64,000 nt of DNA, taken from NCBI GenBank assembly GCA_030847615.1, contig JAUMIR010000003.1, positions 336,479,756 through 336,543,755 of the forward strand. The letters run 5' to 3'. The notes under the pieces are model-generated. The model saw only the letters and a list, made by a program, of their open reading frames with translations. It was not told the origin of the DNA and did no database searches. Source of the stretch: Gambelia wislizenii. Lineage: Eukaryota; Chordata; Lepidosauria; Squamata; Crotaphytidae. Positions 21,508 to 33,359 of the stretch are shown piece after piece. The translations under genes were made by a program, and so were the position numbers. Within the stretch, counting starts at the first letter, position 1. Each line of letters opens with the position of its first letter.

Positions 21508-22727
21508 ATGCCTACTACTAGGAAAAATTTGGCTCAGCAACAACAAGCTCAAAGTCAGACTGGGAGAAGATCATCGTTGGACATGACCACAAAGATTACA
21601 GACATTAATCAACTACTCTTAAACGAGTTTAAGAAGTTGAAATCTGAATTAAAATCTGAATTGAAAGATTTAAAAACTGAAATAAGATTAGATATACAAA
21701 AACAATTGGACAACTTTGGGTCACAGTTAGAAATAGCAACTAAGGACATAACGAAAATGAGCACAGAGCTGCAAGTATTATAGGAAAAAACTCAGGGATT
21801 AGAGAAGAAAACAAAAAATTTGGAGACGCAACTTGAATTGGAAAATGATCAGAAACTAATACAAGAAATAAGGTATAGATCAAAGTGTGTGAAAATAAGA
21901 GGGCTCCCTGAACAAACAGATGAGGATCTAGCTACTAGGTTAATTCCTGAGCTGGCAAGATTTGTAGAATGGGATCCGGAACAACTGGATCTGGAGGTGG
22001 ATAAGCTTTATCGAATTGATTCCTGGGTTGCTAGAAAAAACAAACTTCCAAGAGATATAGCAATTTATTTTGTAGGAGAGAGAGTCAAAGATATGATTTT
22101 ACAAAGAAATTTTGTAGAAGTTTTGAAAATTGAAGGAAGGGAAGTTAAAATATTCAAAGACATCCCGACTCAAGTAATAAAAAGGCGTAGACAGTATGGA
22201 TTTCTGACAACGGTGTTAAGGGAGAAAAATATACCTTATAAACGGAATAAATTAGAAGGAATAAACTTGACATATAAGTACAAAAAGTATTGGCTAAAGA
22301 CATTAAAAAATGCAAAAGAATTTGTGGAGAAGTTAAGAGGAGAGAAGGGAGAAAATGGTAATGAGGGGAAGGTAGGAAAAGAGAGTAAGTGGGATAAAGA
22401 GAAAGAAAATAAAGAATATAAGGATTACAAAGGAAGTAAACAGAGTGCTGAAGAGATCAGGAAAAGGATAGAAGATAGAGTGGTGAGACAGGGGATAGAA
22501 GGAAAAAAGAAACTGAAATAGAAATTAGATTGGAATTAGCACTAGAAAAGGAAGCAACTCAGCAGGATACTGAAGAAACCGAAGCGGAGGCAAGATCAGA
22601 CTTGGAAGTAGAAGACGAAGACAAGGAGGAAGAGGAAGAAGCAATAGAAGGGGGGGAAGAGAAAGGGAAAGAGGAAGAAGAAGAAGAGGGAGAGGAAGTT
22701 CTAGAGGGAGCAGTGGGAGGTATATAG
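21508..22727 (+). pseudogene. L1 copy 1 ORF1 (nucleic-acid chaperone), broken
   Basis: Starts at ATG 21508. The coiled-coil region (EFKKLKSELKSELKDLKTEI and onward) is cut by an in-frame TAG at 21781. The frame continues through the RNA-binding RRM-like domain with KCVKIRGLPEQ, EVDKLYRIDSW and KDIPTQVIKRRRQYGFL, typical of the Transposase_22 family. A frameshift near 22510-22530 moves the C-terminus to another frame that carries a Glu-rich tail ending GEEVLEGAVGGI. The intact relative at 39155 has the same domain order and acidic tail, which supports joining these segments. Confidence 0.85.
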
Positions 22728-22782
22728 AAGTAAACTATATTAATATTGTTTTGTTGTGTTGTAACAGTTTGAAATAAAATAA

Positions 22783-25700
22783 ATGATTAATAAAATAATT
22801 TCATGGAATGTCACGGGTTTAAATTCGCCTAATAAAAGGAGGATAGTATTCCATTATCTAGAGAAACAAAGGTCAGATATTGTATGTCTCCAAGAGACAC
22901 ATATCAAAGGAGGTGATATTAATTTAATAACAAATGGTAAGCTGGGGAAATTATACGCAACGGAGTATAACAAGAAAAAAGCAGGAGTGGCTTTATATAT
23001 AAAGTCAAAATATGATTCGAAAGAAGTATTTAAAGATAATAAGTGTTCATAATTAGGTGTAGAAGTTAGAATGGGAGAGAAGAATATACTTTTGGTGGGA
23101 ATATATGGACCGCAAAACAATAAGAAACAATATATACAGGAAATATATAACAGATTAATAGAATATGAATTTGACCATGTAATACTGATGGGAGGCTGGA
23201 ATACAGTCCTAGATCCAAAAATGGATAAATCAATGCAGGCAGGGAAACAACGAAATCAAAAAGAAGGGAAAATGCCTATGGTAATGAGAGAGATGATGGA
23301 AGAACAATGTTTAATTGATATATGGAGACATGCCCATGGGAATGAGAGGGATTACACTTATTATTCGGATAGGCATAATGTTTGGTCCAGAATAGATTAT
23401 TTTATTATATCGAAGAGTTTAATTGGAGATATTAAAGGGGTAGAAATACGACAAAAAATAATATCAGACCACTGCCCAATAGAATTAGTATTGGATGGAC
23501 CTAAAACTCAATATCGATGGAGGATGAAGGAGTTGCTTCTTAAAAAAAGATGAGCTTATAGGAAAAATAAGGGAAGAAATCAAAAATTACTTTAATGAGA
23601 ATTTGAATAAAGGAACACCAATAGAAACAGTCTGGGATGCCAGTAAAGTGGTAATCAGAGGATATTTGATGCAAAAAGAAATAGAAATGAAAAGAGCAAA
23701 GAAAGACAAAACTAAAGAATTATTAAGAATCATAGCAGAAAAAGAGAAAGAAATAAAAAGGAATGGAAGAAATAGGAAAATAAAACAGGAGATGAATGTT
23801 TTGAAAAAACAGTTTAATATGGAATGCGTTGAGGAGATAGGTAAGCAATTAAAATATACTCGTTTAAAATACTTTGACCAGGCAAATAAAAGTGGTAAAT
23901 GGCTTGCCTATAGATTAAGGAAGGAGAAAGAGAAAAGGATGACAATGGAGATTAAAATGAATGATGAACGCTATACTAAGCAAAAAGATATTAAAGAAAT
24001 ATTTTATAAATATTTCACTGATACATTTGAAGGAAAATGTAGGGAGGAAGAAATTACTAAGAAGACTGAGGAATTTCTGAAAAATGAAAAGATCCCAAGA
24101 ATAACAGAAGATCAAAGACTAGAACTGAATAAGCAAATTACAGTCCAGGAGATAAGAGATGTGATTAAAAGATTAAAACCAGGTAAGGCACCAGGTCCGG
24201 ATGGATTTTCTGCTACATATTACAAACAATTCACAGAAGAGTTGATTATACCATTATACAATCTATTTAATAAGATAAATAATGATGGATGTCCAAAATC
24301 CTGGCAGAATGCGGATATTTCATTAATTCTAAAGGAAGACAAAGATCCATCATTAGTATCTACTTATAGACCCATCTCCCTGTTAAATGTGGATTATAAA
24401 ATTTTTTGCTAGTATTATTGCAGAAAGACTAAAAAAGATATTAGTAAATTGGGTTCAAAAAGATCAGAATGGTTTTTTACCGAACAGGTACATAAGAAAT
24501 AATATAAGAACAGTGTTAGATATAATTGAAGTGTATGAAAAACAGAATGATAAAAAGTTGGCAATAATACTGGTGGATGCGGAAAAAAGCATTTGACAGG
24601 GTTAGATGGGAGTTTATGTTTAAAGTGATGGAGGAGATGGAGGTAGGAAATAAATTCTTGAGTTGGATTTAAAATATTTATAACCGACAAGAAGCCCAGA
24701 TAATTATCAATGGGGAAAGGACAAAATATTGTAGCATAAACAAAGGAACAAGACAGGGTTGTCCGCTTTCACCGCTTTTATTTATAATGACATTAGAAAT
24801 TCTTAATAGAAAAATTAATAAAGACCCAGAGATTAGAGGAGCAAGAGTTCAAAAAAGTGAATTTAAATATAAGGCGTTTGCGGACGACCTTGTCTTTTTC
24901 CTAGAAAATCCGAAGGAGAATATTAACAAATTAGTAGAAACGACTGAAGAATATGGAAAACTAGCTGGTCTTAAAATTAATAAAGAAAAAACAAAAGTAA
25001 TAACTAAAAATATGTCAAGGATTGAAAAAGATGAATTAGAGAAAATATTGAGTTTTAGGATGGAAAAGATGGGAAGATATTTGGGGATAAACATAACAAA
25101 TAGAAATATAGATCTATATAAAAATAATTATATTAAAGTGTGGAGAGAAATTAAGGAAGATCTAAAGAGATGGTCAAAATTGCGGTTATCCTTACTAGGA
25201 AGAATCACGACAATAAATATGAATATACTTCCAAGAGTGATGTATTTGTTCCAAAATATTCCCATCTTATCTACATCCTCGGTATTTAAAGAATGGAATA
25301 AAGATCTGGCTAAATTTATCTGTGTGGGGAGGAAGCCAAGAATTAAAAGGCAAATATTAGTGGAGTCAAAAGAGAGAGGTGGAATGGGTCTCCCAGATTT
25401 AGAATTGTATTATAATGCAAGCTGCCTAACTTGGATTTTGGAATGGATATATCTGCAAGATAAGAGATTGTTACAACTAGAAGGTTTTAATTTAAGATAC
25501 GGGTTCCACGCTTACGTGTGGTATAAGAAAGAGGCAGTACATAAGGAGTTTGGACACCACTTTGTTAGGAAAGCCCTATGGAGAATATGGGAGAAAGATA
25601 AAAGGTGGCTATATCCAAAAATACCCATGAAGCGTTTTATCAAAGAGGAAGTCTATTTAAAGGAGAAAGGTTAACTTACAAGATAATACTAAAGAAAGAA

Positions 25701-26521
25701 GGAGCCAGATATAAGATGAAGACATAGGAAGAATTAAAGAGCAATGGAATAGACTGCCATTGGTTCCTGTATAGGCAATTAATGGAAAAAATTTAAATGG
25801 ATATAAAGCTAGAAGGGATAGGTATGGAACAAACAGAATTTGATCAGATATTGAATGATAAAGAGAAAAAAAAACCATCTCAAAAATATATAGACTTCTG
25901 TTGAAATTCAGCCAAGAACAGGAAGTCATAAAGCAGTATATGGTAAAATGGGCTCAGTATTTAGGGCATGAGATACAATTGGAGGCTTGGGAGGTTGCAT
26001 GGAGTAAGAATATAAACTTTGCTAAAAGTAACAATCTGAAAGAAAACTATTATAAGATTATGAACTTGTGGTACATGACACCAGAAAAATTGAATAAAAT
26101 ATATAAGAATGTATCCAATAATTGCTGGAAACGCAGGAATTCAAAAGGTACATACTTACATGTATGGTGGAAGTGTAAAAATTTTTTAAAAAATGGGGGG
26201 AAATTCACAAATTAATAAGCAGGACATTGGAGATTGAATATCCACTACAACCAGAGATAAATTTGTTAAATATGCTACACAATATAGATGGAGAAATAAG
26301 GAGAAAATATAAAAAAAATATTATTATACACAATTACGGCTGCTAGACTGGTAATTGCAAAAAAATGGAAAGGAAAGGAATTGCCTACTATAGAGGAATG
26401 GATAGAGAAACTCTTCGAAATGTATGAGATGGATAAATTATCCATTATAATAGATGAGAAAAAAACATTAAAAGATCTACAAGATTGGGGGGAAATGAGT
26501 AAATTATGGAAAGTATACTGA
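22783..26521 (+). pseudogene. L1 copy 1 ORF2 (endonuclease-reverse transcriptase), broken
   Basis: Starts at ATG 22783 with SWNVTGLNSPNKRR and CLQETH of the APE-type endonuclease. There is a nonsense codon at 23050-23052 and frameshifts near 23550, 24400, 24590, 25680 and later. In the endonuclease the conserved GDWN motif reads GGWN, so the catalytic Asp is gone. The RT keeps KAPGPDGF, RQGCPLSPLLF and FADD (near 24880). In the C-terminal cysteine motif the second Cys is Arg (CWKR). Translation otherwise parallels the intact ORF2 at 40454. Confidence 0.9.
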
Positions 26522-26825
26522 GGGAACAACTGGATGCTGTAAGAGAAAAATTAAAGTAGGAAGAACTAATAATGTAAATTAGTGGAAAACAGATGAACCA
26601 AGAGAGTTTTGAAATAGTTTGAAAGTGAGGAAATTTATGCAAAATTATAAACAACCAACAGGAAAATGAAATGAGAGAAGTTGTTTGGGGTTTATGTATT
26701 GTTTGTATGTAGATACTTTTATTGTTTGTGTAATATGTTATGTGTTTTTAAGTTAGCTGTATGTTATGTGATGTATTTGTATGTTTTATATATCTTGGTA
26801 AAAAGCAAAATAATAATAAAAAAAT

Positions 26826-27037
26826 ACATTGGGAGGAACTTTCTGACAGTGGGAGCTGTTCAGCAGTGGAACACACTCCCTCGGAGCGTGGTGGGGTCTC
26901 CTTCCTTGGAGGTCTTTAAACAGAGGCTGGATGGCCATCTGTCAGGGATGCTTTGATCGTGATTCCTGCATGGCAGGGGGTTGGACTGGATGGCCCTTGT
27001 GGTCTCTTCCAACTCTACAATGTTATGATTCTATGAT
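26826..27037 (+). pseudogene. CR1 LINE, right part (3' end of ORF2 and 3' UTR)
   Basis: Resumes with GRNFLTVGAVQQWNTLPRS, then [18 protein letters not shown], the last residues of CR1 ORF2, and ends with the CR1 terminal ATTCTATGAT. The first 21 bp are the right copy of the L1 target-site duplication. Confidence 0.88.
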
Positions 27038-27039
27038 AA

Positions 27040-27812
27040 CTAGGAATGCATAGGTGCTCTTTCCCTTAAGAAATCAGTCACACATACTGCACAGGCTGTG
27101 CTGCTCCTTGTCAGCTGCACCAATTCCTGGAAAAGCACGTCAACTGTGGATTTCAGGAATGCACCATGGTAAACTGTTCTTACAATTCCCAAAATTCAAA
27201 ATGTACCTGCAAAACGTATATTTCTCCTTCTCAACATAAAAGCTTCTGCAGCTTTCTCCTTAACCCCTATTCTAACATCTTCTATTTAAATTAATATCCC
27301 ATTAACTCTACATATATACTTCAGGGGTGGGCATCTGTGACCTTCCAGCTGTTTTTGGTCCTCAACTCCTATTAGCCCTAGTTGGCATAGACAGTGGTGG
27401 GGGAATATGGAAGCTGCAGTCCTTTGTACATTCTTTTTTTTCTACCTGAAATAGTGTTTGGAAGCAATGTTACTTCGCATTTTGAATATTTCTACTACAC
27501 TATATTAATGGGAAGTCTTAGAGTTCTATTAGTAGTTCGAAACCAACATACATTCAGTGGATCAATGCAATTTACATCACTATTGTTTCATCAACTACTG
27601 ACTCAATTATCTACTTTATTTGGGACTACAGGATCATGTCTTAATATCCTGCCATTCTAGTTTCCAAATTTTCAGTCATTCCAGTTCTTGTGTTTACGGC
27701 AATCTCTTCACAAAAACGTACTTTTCTTTATCTACCTAACCACTGATAGTCTGACTTCTTCTCACTGTCAGTCTATTATCTCACTTTTAGTTTTCTTTAT
27801 TTAACATGAGGT
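27040..27812. other. Unique sequence with one unclassified interspersed repeat
   Basis: At 27325-27425 the sequence GGGTGGGCATCTGTGACC, then CAACTCCTATTAGCC and GGAAGCTGCAGTCC resembles a short repeat that recurs at 60757-60880. The rest shows no gene. Frames here lack motifs. Confidence 0.4.
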
Positions 27813-28484
27813 AAGAAAACAACAATAATGACCACAGAGGAATTACATAAATTCAAAACAGATAAGGAAATTGAAATAGCGAAAGACTTCCCATATCTTG
27901 GATCAATCATAGACCAGAGTGGAGATTGCAGCCACAAAATTAGAAAAAGACTAAGGCTGGGTAAGGCAGCTATGAAAAAATTAAACAAGATCATAAAATG
28001 CAAAGATATAATACTGATCTCTAAAGTCAGGATTGTTCAAGCCATCGTCTTTCCCATCACCATGTATGGATGTGAGAGCTGGACAGTGAAGAAAGCTGAT
28101 AGAGAATCAACTCATTTGAAATGTGGTGTTGGAAAGAATGCTAAGGATACAATGGATGGCCAAAAAGACAAAAAAATGGGTCTTAGAACACATCAAGCCA
28201 GAACTCTCACTAGAAGCCAAGATGACTAAACTGAGGCTGTTGTACTTTGGTCACATCATGAGAAGACACGGCTCACTGGGAAAGTCAATAATGCTAGGAA
28301 AGATGAAGGGGAAAAGAAAGAAAGGAAGGAAGGCTGCAGACCAGAAGGATAGACTCAATCAGAGAGGACACAAGCCTGAACATGCAAGACCTGAGCAGGA
28401 CAGTAGAAGACAGGAGGTTTTGGTGATGTCTCATTCATGGTGTTGCCATGAGGCAAAGTTGACTTGAAGGCAGTTAAGAACAAC
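27813..28484 (+). pseudogene. RTE/BovB-like LINE, ORF2 C-terminus
   Basis: The plus strand reads DKEIEIAKDFPYLGSIIDQS, GDCSHKIRKRLRLGKAAM, then IVFPITMYGCESWTVKKADRE, and after a frameshift at about 28120 LLYFGHIMRRHGSLGKSIMLGK. These blocks, in this order, follow the RT domain of BovB/RTE elements. The 3' end carries GCCATGAGGCAAAGTTGACT and CTTGAAGGCAGTTAA, the tail shared by BovB and its partner SINEs. The N-terminal endonuclease and RT are missing. Confidence 0.75.
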
Positions 28485-28600
28485 AATCTCTGTCAAGGGG
28501 TTTTCTTGGCAAGATTTATCCAGGGGAGGTTTGTCATTACATTCCTCTAAGGCTGAGAGTGTGTGACCTAGCCAAGGCCATCCAGTAGGATGGTAGAAGA
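28485..28600 (-). mobile_element. Sauria-type SINE fragment, minus strand
   Basis: Read on the minus strand it matches the middle of the complete SINE at 59531: GGTCACACACTCTC-like sequence, then the part around CTTGCCAAGAAAACC. The tRNA head is missing. Confidence 0.6.
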
Positions 28601-28680
28601 TAGGGGGTCTTGGGGATGTCTCATTCATAGGGTCACCATGAGTTGAAGTTGACTTGAAGGCAGTTAACAAGAACAATGAC
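28601..28680 (+). repeat. Second BovB/Sauria-type 3' tail
   Basis: GATGTCTCATTCATAGGGTC and AGTTGACTTGAAGGCAGTTA repeat the tail that ends the BovB fragment at 28420-28484, about 185 bp upstream. Confidence 0.65.
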
Positions 28681-28689
28681 ATTTTTCTA

Positions 28690-30150
28690 TTCTATACAGT
28701 ACATAACATACTAAATGGCGCAATGGAAAAGGAAACGGAGACATTGCCTATTTTGGACACCATTATGATCCCGCTCATCCCTTGACTATCAAAAAAAAAG
28801 TGTGGGGAGGGTCTACTGGGCATACTGCAGTGGTAAAGAAAGTACAACCCATGGTTATGCCAATTAAAACCTCAATTTTATTTTAAAAATTGGTGGGTGT
28901 TTTTTTTACTGGAAATCATCCAAAAATCAATCCCAAAGCTCCCAAACACATGATAATGTACAAAATGTCCCTGGAACTCTCCATACCTTCTTTTTCACTC
29001 CAAAATGACAACTAGAAGTCACACAATGTCACTTCAATTCACCATTGTAAGGGGGAAATGGAGGAAAAGGAAGAAATTTTTGCATATTCTTGGGGATGTG
29101 TCACCAGCAAGGGGCCAATGGGGAACTGACAACCAACAGCCATGCAATTGCCCTTCCCTCACTTATTATGATGTTTTATATTCAAGTTGTCAATGGTGGC
29201 TAACAGTGCCTTTTACCAGCTCTGGTTGGAAAGAAAGCTGGAACCATGTTCTCAGACTTAACTGGTAAATCCCATGCAGTTGATGGTACTATCTTTAGGT
29301 ATGGCTGTCCTTGAATCCAGAAATACAAATTACCCTAGAATGTTGCTGTTCAGTTACTAACCAGATTGCAAAAGTGAGATCATAATACACCAATGCTTAC
29401 ACATTTACTGTGCCTGCTTTTTACCTTCTGGGACCCAATTTAAGAACACAATTCTTATCATCAAAACTGAACATCCTTCATCCTGTAAAAACTGTATGAG
29501 CAGCTTCTCTCATATTATTACTCAAGTTATCTTTACTGAAAGCTAACTGGACTAATAATATTCTCATTTACTTTTGAGTACATTAGAGAATGTGTGTAAA
29601 AGGGTTTTCCTGGGGATTCGGTTTTCATTTTCTCTATTTCACTTCCACTACAAAGTTAAACGTTTTGTTGTTAATGGCTTTTGCCAGATTCAGCTGTGCA
29701 TCACTGATTGTTTTACCTCTGTAATTATTTCTAGCAGGTTTACTGTGTTTATATATTGGGTTTTAGACTGTTTGTAAATTTTCTTAAGCACCTTTTTGTT
29801 GCAAACGAAACTAGCAAGTTTTAAAAATAAAAAGTAAAAGTAAAAGTAAGACCCAATTGCAGGAGCTGTAGAAATCTCGAACATAAAAACATACTAGGGT
29901 ACTTTATTATTTATATTTATTTAGCAGAGACTGAAATGAAAGGGGAGAAACATCCAAGGGTGGTTAGGCTCTAAACACTATGCTCTTGGAATGCAGAGTG
30001 AAGCCTTCATATATAAAGTAGAATATTTAAAGTATTTAGGGCAAATGCTCTCACAAGGCAACTTCAATAAAAAGTGAAATACAATTAAACATGTAAAAAT
30101 ACAAACAGCATCTATCTATCTATATACTATCATTGGAACAATAAAGTAAC
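28690..30150. other. Unique sequence, no gene seen
   Basis: Short frames (29005-29268, 29574-29777) have no motif. A short A-rich (AAAGT)n run lies at 29826-29850. Confidence 0.45.
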
Positions 30151-30151
30151 G

Positions 30152-30290
30152 TGAAGTCGAAGGCTTTCATGGCCGGCATCCATAGATTTTCCTTGGGTTT
30201 TTTTCTGGGCTGTGATGAAATAAACTCTTCCAGAACACGGCCTCGCAGCCTGGAAAAAAACCCCAAGGAAAATCAATAAAAATAACCATA
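30152..30290. repeat. Interspersed repeat with a 24-bp inverted repeat
   Basis: Begins GTGAAGTCGAAGGCTTTCAT, a block I know from many reptile genomic repeats, and contains GATTTTCCTTGGG..TTTTTTTC near 30186 and its inverted partner GAAAAAAACCCCAAGGAAAATC at 30254-30276. The usual body of this repeat seems to be missing. Family not assigned. Confidence 0.5.
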
Positions 30291-30419
30291 AAAATTATAA
30301 TTGTATTCACAGTTCTTACATAGCAGGAACAATAGGATGATGATGACAGGAACACAGATGGAAGAAAACCTGACTTACATCTGACAAGACACAATAAAGA
30401 GAACATATTTTTTCCAATA

Positions 30420-31828
30420 GAGTGGCAATACGTGCAGTGAAGAAAGTCTTCTTCTCTACATGCATTGCATATGCGAATTCATGTCCAGCTGAACTATATA
30501 GGCTGGCGAAGGGTCTAACTCAGGAACCTTCCTCCCCAAATCCAATTTGAAAGCGTTCTGCAGACCACCGCTGTGATGCTTTTAACAATAATTTCACAGA
30601 TAAAATCTTTCAGATAAGAGCTGGCTTAGATGCCGTCATTATAGCAAAAGCTGACAATGGAGTGTCCAGCAACTCAATGGGAATTACAATGGATCAACTT
30701 CAGTTGGCGAGTACCACAGATGTGAACAAACTGCTAGGATGAGTAAGGAGGACAACTTGTCCCCTCGATCCCTGTCCTTCTTGGCTGGTCATCCAAGGAG
30801 GAGATGCAGTTAGATTTCAGCCGCAACATAATATTAATGCATTTCTCAGGGAGGGAAGTTTTCCATCTTGTTTAAAATAAGCAGTGGTACAAACTCTTCT
30901 TTTTAAAAAGCCCTCCCTACACCCTTTGGACTTTGACAACTACAGAACAGTATCAAATCTTCCTTTTCTGGCAAGGGGACTGAGAGGGCAATTGCCTTCC
31001 AACTCCAGGCAGTCTTAGATGATGCTGGTTTTCTAGACCCTATTCAAACCAGTTTCAGAGCAGGATAGAGTTGAAAATGCTATGGTCACCTTAGTAGACA
31101 ATCTTCATCTGAGCATTGACAGGAGGAGTGTGTCCCTATTGGTGCTTCTGGACCTCTCAGCAGTGTTTCATACCATCAACCATGGTATCCTTATAGAATA
31201 CCTCTGAGGTGTTTGGGAATTGGGGGCACTGTGCTTCAGTGGTTCCGGTCTTATCTCTTGGATAGGCTCCAGATGGTGGTGCTTGGGGATAACGGCTCTT
31301 CCAAAAAGGAGCTGTTAGATGGCATACCACAACATGCTATTCTATCCCCAATGCTATTTAACATCTACTAGAAATCTCCGAGAGAGATCACCTGGAGACA
31401 AGAGGCAGGGAGCCCATGACACTCAAATACACTACTCCATGCCTTCAAAAATGGCATCAGCTAAGTGTGTCTCCTCTAGGCTAGATGAGGAAAAACAAAC
31501 TGAAACTGAATCCAGACAAGATGGAGGTACTTACTATTAAGAGTCCTAACCTGGGGTTGGAGGTGTCAACCAGTCCTGGAAAGGGTTACACTCTCCCTGG
31601 AAGACTGTGTTTGCATCTTGGAGGTGATTCTGGATCTGTCACTCCAAATGACAGCCCAGATAGATACGATGGCCAGGAGTGCTTACTATCAGCTTCAGCT
31701 GATATGCCAACTATGCCTCTTCCTAGAGCTGGAGGACCTAAAGATAATAGTACATACACGAGTAACCTCAAGGCTGGACTTCTGCAATGCACTGTATCTT
31801 AGGCTATCTCTGTACCAACTTCGGAAAC
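30420..31828 (+). pseudogene. L2-type LINE ORF2, left part (split by DIRS copy 1)
   Basis: Plus-strand pieces in order: LREGSFPSCLK, then KPSLHPLDFDNYRTVSNLP, VLLDLSAVFHTINHGI (RT motif A region) and, near the right end, VTSRLDFCNALYLRLSLYQL. They follow the block order of L2-like RTs. Many stops and shifts. The element continues at 44758 on the other side of the DIRS/L1 composite, and the last 81 bp (31748-31828) are repeated there. Confidence 0.75.
31748..31828. repeat. Direct repeat flanking DIRS copy 1, left
   Basis: 81 bp starting TAGTACATACACGAGTAACC and ending TCGGAAAC. The right copy is at 44758-44833 (76 bp) with four substitutions or so and one 4-5 bp indel. Both are L2 sequence. 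Confidence 0.85.
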
Positions 31829-31915
31829 ATTTTCGGATATATTTTTGGCGGTAACTCCGCCTATCCTAATGGTCCCTTATAAGGCGCTCCCACCTAATTC
31901 CCCTCAGTTCCTTGA
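31829..31915. repeat. Left inverted terminal repeat of DIRS copy 1, truncated
   Basis: GGATATATTTTTGGCGGTAA through TTCCCCTCAGTTCCTTGAAT pairs with the inner part of the right terminal repeat at 44592-44690. The outermost sequence (the part like GTTGCTTACCTGTAACC and GTTACTCCTG in copy 2) is absent; L2 sequence abuts instead. Confidence 0.75.
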
Positions 31916-31999
31916 ATGACGCTGCAACCAGCAGCATCAAGAACATTAAGCACGTTTATATGATGCAGTAGAGGGGACATAGAGGGAAGGATGGGCGGA

Positions 32000-32096
32000 T
32001 CTGTGTGAATTCACAGAAGACCACTCGAAGATCTATAGTTACAGGTAAGCAACCTGTCCATCTTCTTCGTGGTCTAAGTGAATCACACAGCTGGGT
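32000..32096. other. Internal complementary region of DIRS copy 1
   Basis: Holds CACAGAAGACCACTCGAAG and TTACAGGTAAGCAAC, complementary to the left terminus expected from copy 2, then ATCTTCTTCGTGGTCT and CACACAGCTGGGT, complementary to this copy's right terminus at 44724-44757. In DIRS elements such a region is thought to template joining of the two ends into a circle. Confidence 0.8.
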
Positions 32097-32264
32097 AGAC
32101 TGGCAGGCTTCACTCCAGGAGGAGGGTATGTCCTATACATATTACCACTAGTACCATGTTGCACAGTCAAACCTTAGTTAAGAGTCTTGACTGCACATTC
32201 TTAAGCAAAAACTAATAAACTATATCATGAAACCATCAAATGACTTGGCAACATCAACACTCAC

Positions 32265-33190
32265 TCATTGAATAGAAGACAAAAGTACAGCTTTCCCAAA
32301 GGCAGCCTCGTTCCTGGAACAAGAGTCAAGTCTGTAATGGGAAATGAAAGTAAAGGGTGATGACCAAGTTGCAGCTCTGCAAATGTCCTGTAGAGGCACG
32401 CCAGAGAGGAAAGCTGTCGAGGTAGAGACAGCCGTTGTCGAGTGTCCTCGAATCCGTGGTGGTAGCAGTTTCTTCACCAGTTCATAGCAGAGAGCGATGG
32501 TCGATGTCACCCATTTCGACAAACGCTGTGGAGAAATAGGCTCTCCAAGTCTCGAGTCGGCATAAGATACAAACAGTCTAGGTGACTTCCTGAAGGGAGC
32601 AGTTCTCTGGATGTAAAAGACGAGTGGCCTCCTGACATCCATGGAATGGAGGGTATGCTCGAACTCGTCCTTCGGGTCCTGCATCAGGGCAGGGAGAGTG
32701 ATGAACTGATTCAGATGGAAGCTCGATACCACCTTCGGAAGGAAGGAGATGTTGGGACAGAGCACCACCTTATGTTTGTGGAAGGTAGTGTACGGAAGGT
32801 CCGATCGCAAGGCACAGAGTTCACCAGCTCGACGCACTGAAGTAATGGCAACAAGGAAGGCAGTTTTCCAAGACAGGAGTCTCAAGTTGGTGGATGCCAA
32901 GAGTTCGAAGGGGCGTCAAACCAGCTGTGAGAAGACTAGTTCAAGGCTCCACGTCAGGGTAGGCTCGAGTACCGGAGGATGCAGGTTGACGTAGCCTCTC
33001 AAGAACTTCTTGACAGTCGGATCCATAAAAGGAGATGGATAACCTCTCGCCTGGAATTCAATAGATACAGCTGCCAAGTAGCACCAGATCGAAGAAATCA
33101 AAAGTCCTGCGGAACACAAGTGGAGAAGGAAATCTAGGACAGTCGGGATGGAGAACGGTTCCGTGACCGACCTTCAATCAGATAGACATG
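32265..33190 (-). pseudogene. DIRS copy 1 tyrosine recombinase, broken
   Basis: The catalytic half is open from 32900 down to 32265. It reads AITSVRRAGELCALRSD (first catalytic Arg), then GHSTTAVSTSTAFLSG and FTFISHYRLDS with the nucleophile Tyr. In copy 2 the second motif is HSTR; here it is HSTT, so the second catalytic Arg is missing. The N-terminal DNA-binding part (YLAAVSIEFQARGYPSPFMD) is in another frame at 32916-33119, so a frameshift lies near 32905. Related to phage-type integrases; joins the DNA copy to the genome. Confidence 0.8.
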
Positions 33191-33359
33191 CTTCAAACTT
33201 CTTCCACTTGTAGTGATATGACCTACGGGTAGCAGGTGTTCGGGCAGTGTCGGATGACAGCCTGGACCTCTGGAGGGAAAGATGGAGAGTGTCGGCCTGT
33301 CGGGATCCAAGTCGAATCCGAGGCCGTAGGTACATCAGCCCTCTGTACCGAGGATGGAG

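Larger units (their letters stand above)
19663..26825 (+). mobile_element. L1 LINE copy 1, full length, inactivated
   Basis: A 7163-bp L1 inserted in a CR1 element with a 21-bp target-site duplication. It starts CTTCCGGTGGCGAG, has a purine-rich 5' UTR (19663-21507), a broken ORF1 (21508-22727), a broken ORF2 (22783 to about 26521) and a 3' end with AATAATAATAAAAAAAT instead of a long poly-A. It is oriented opposite to the host gene. Nonsense and frameshift mutations in both ORFs show that it cannot encode its own machinery. Confidence 0.92.
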
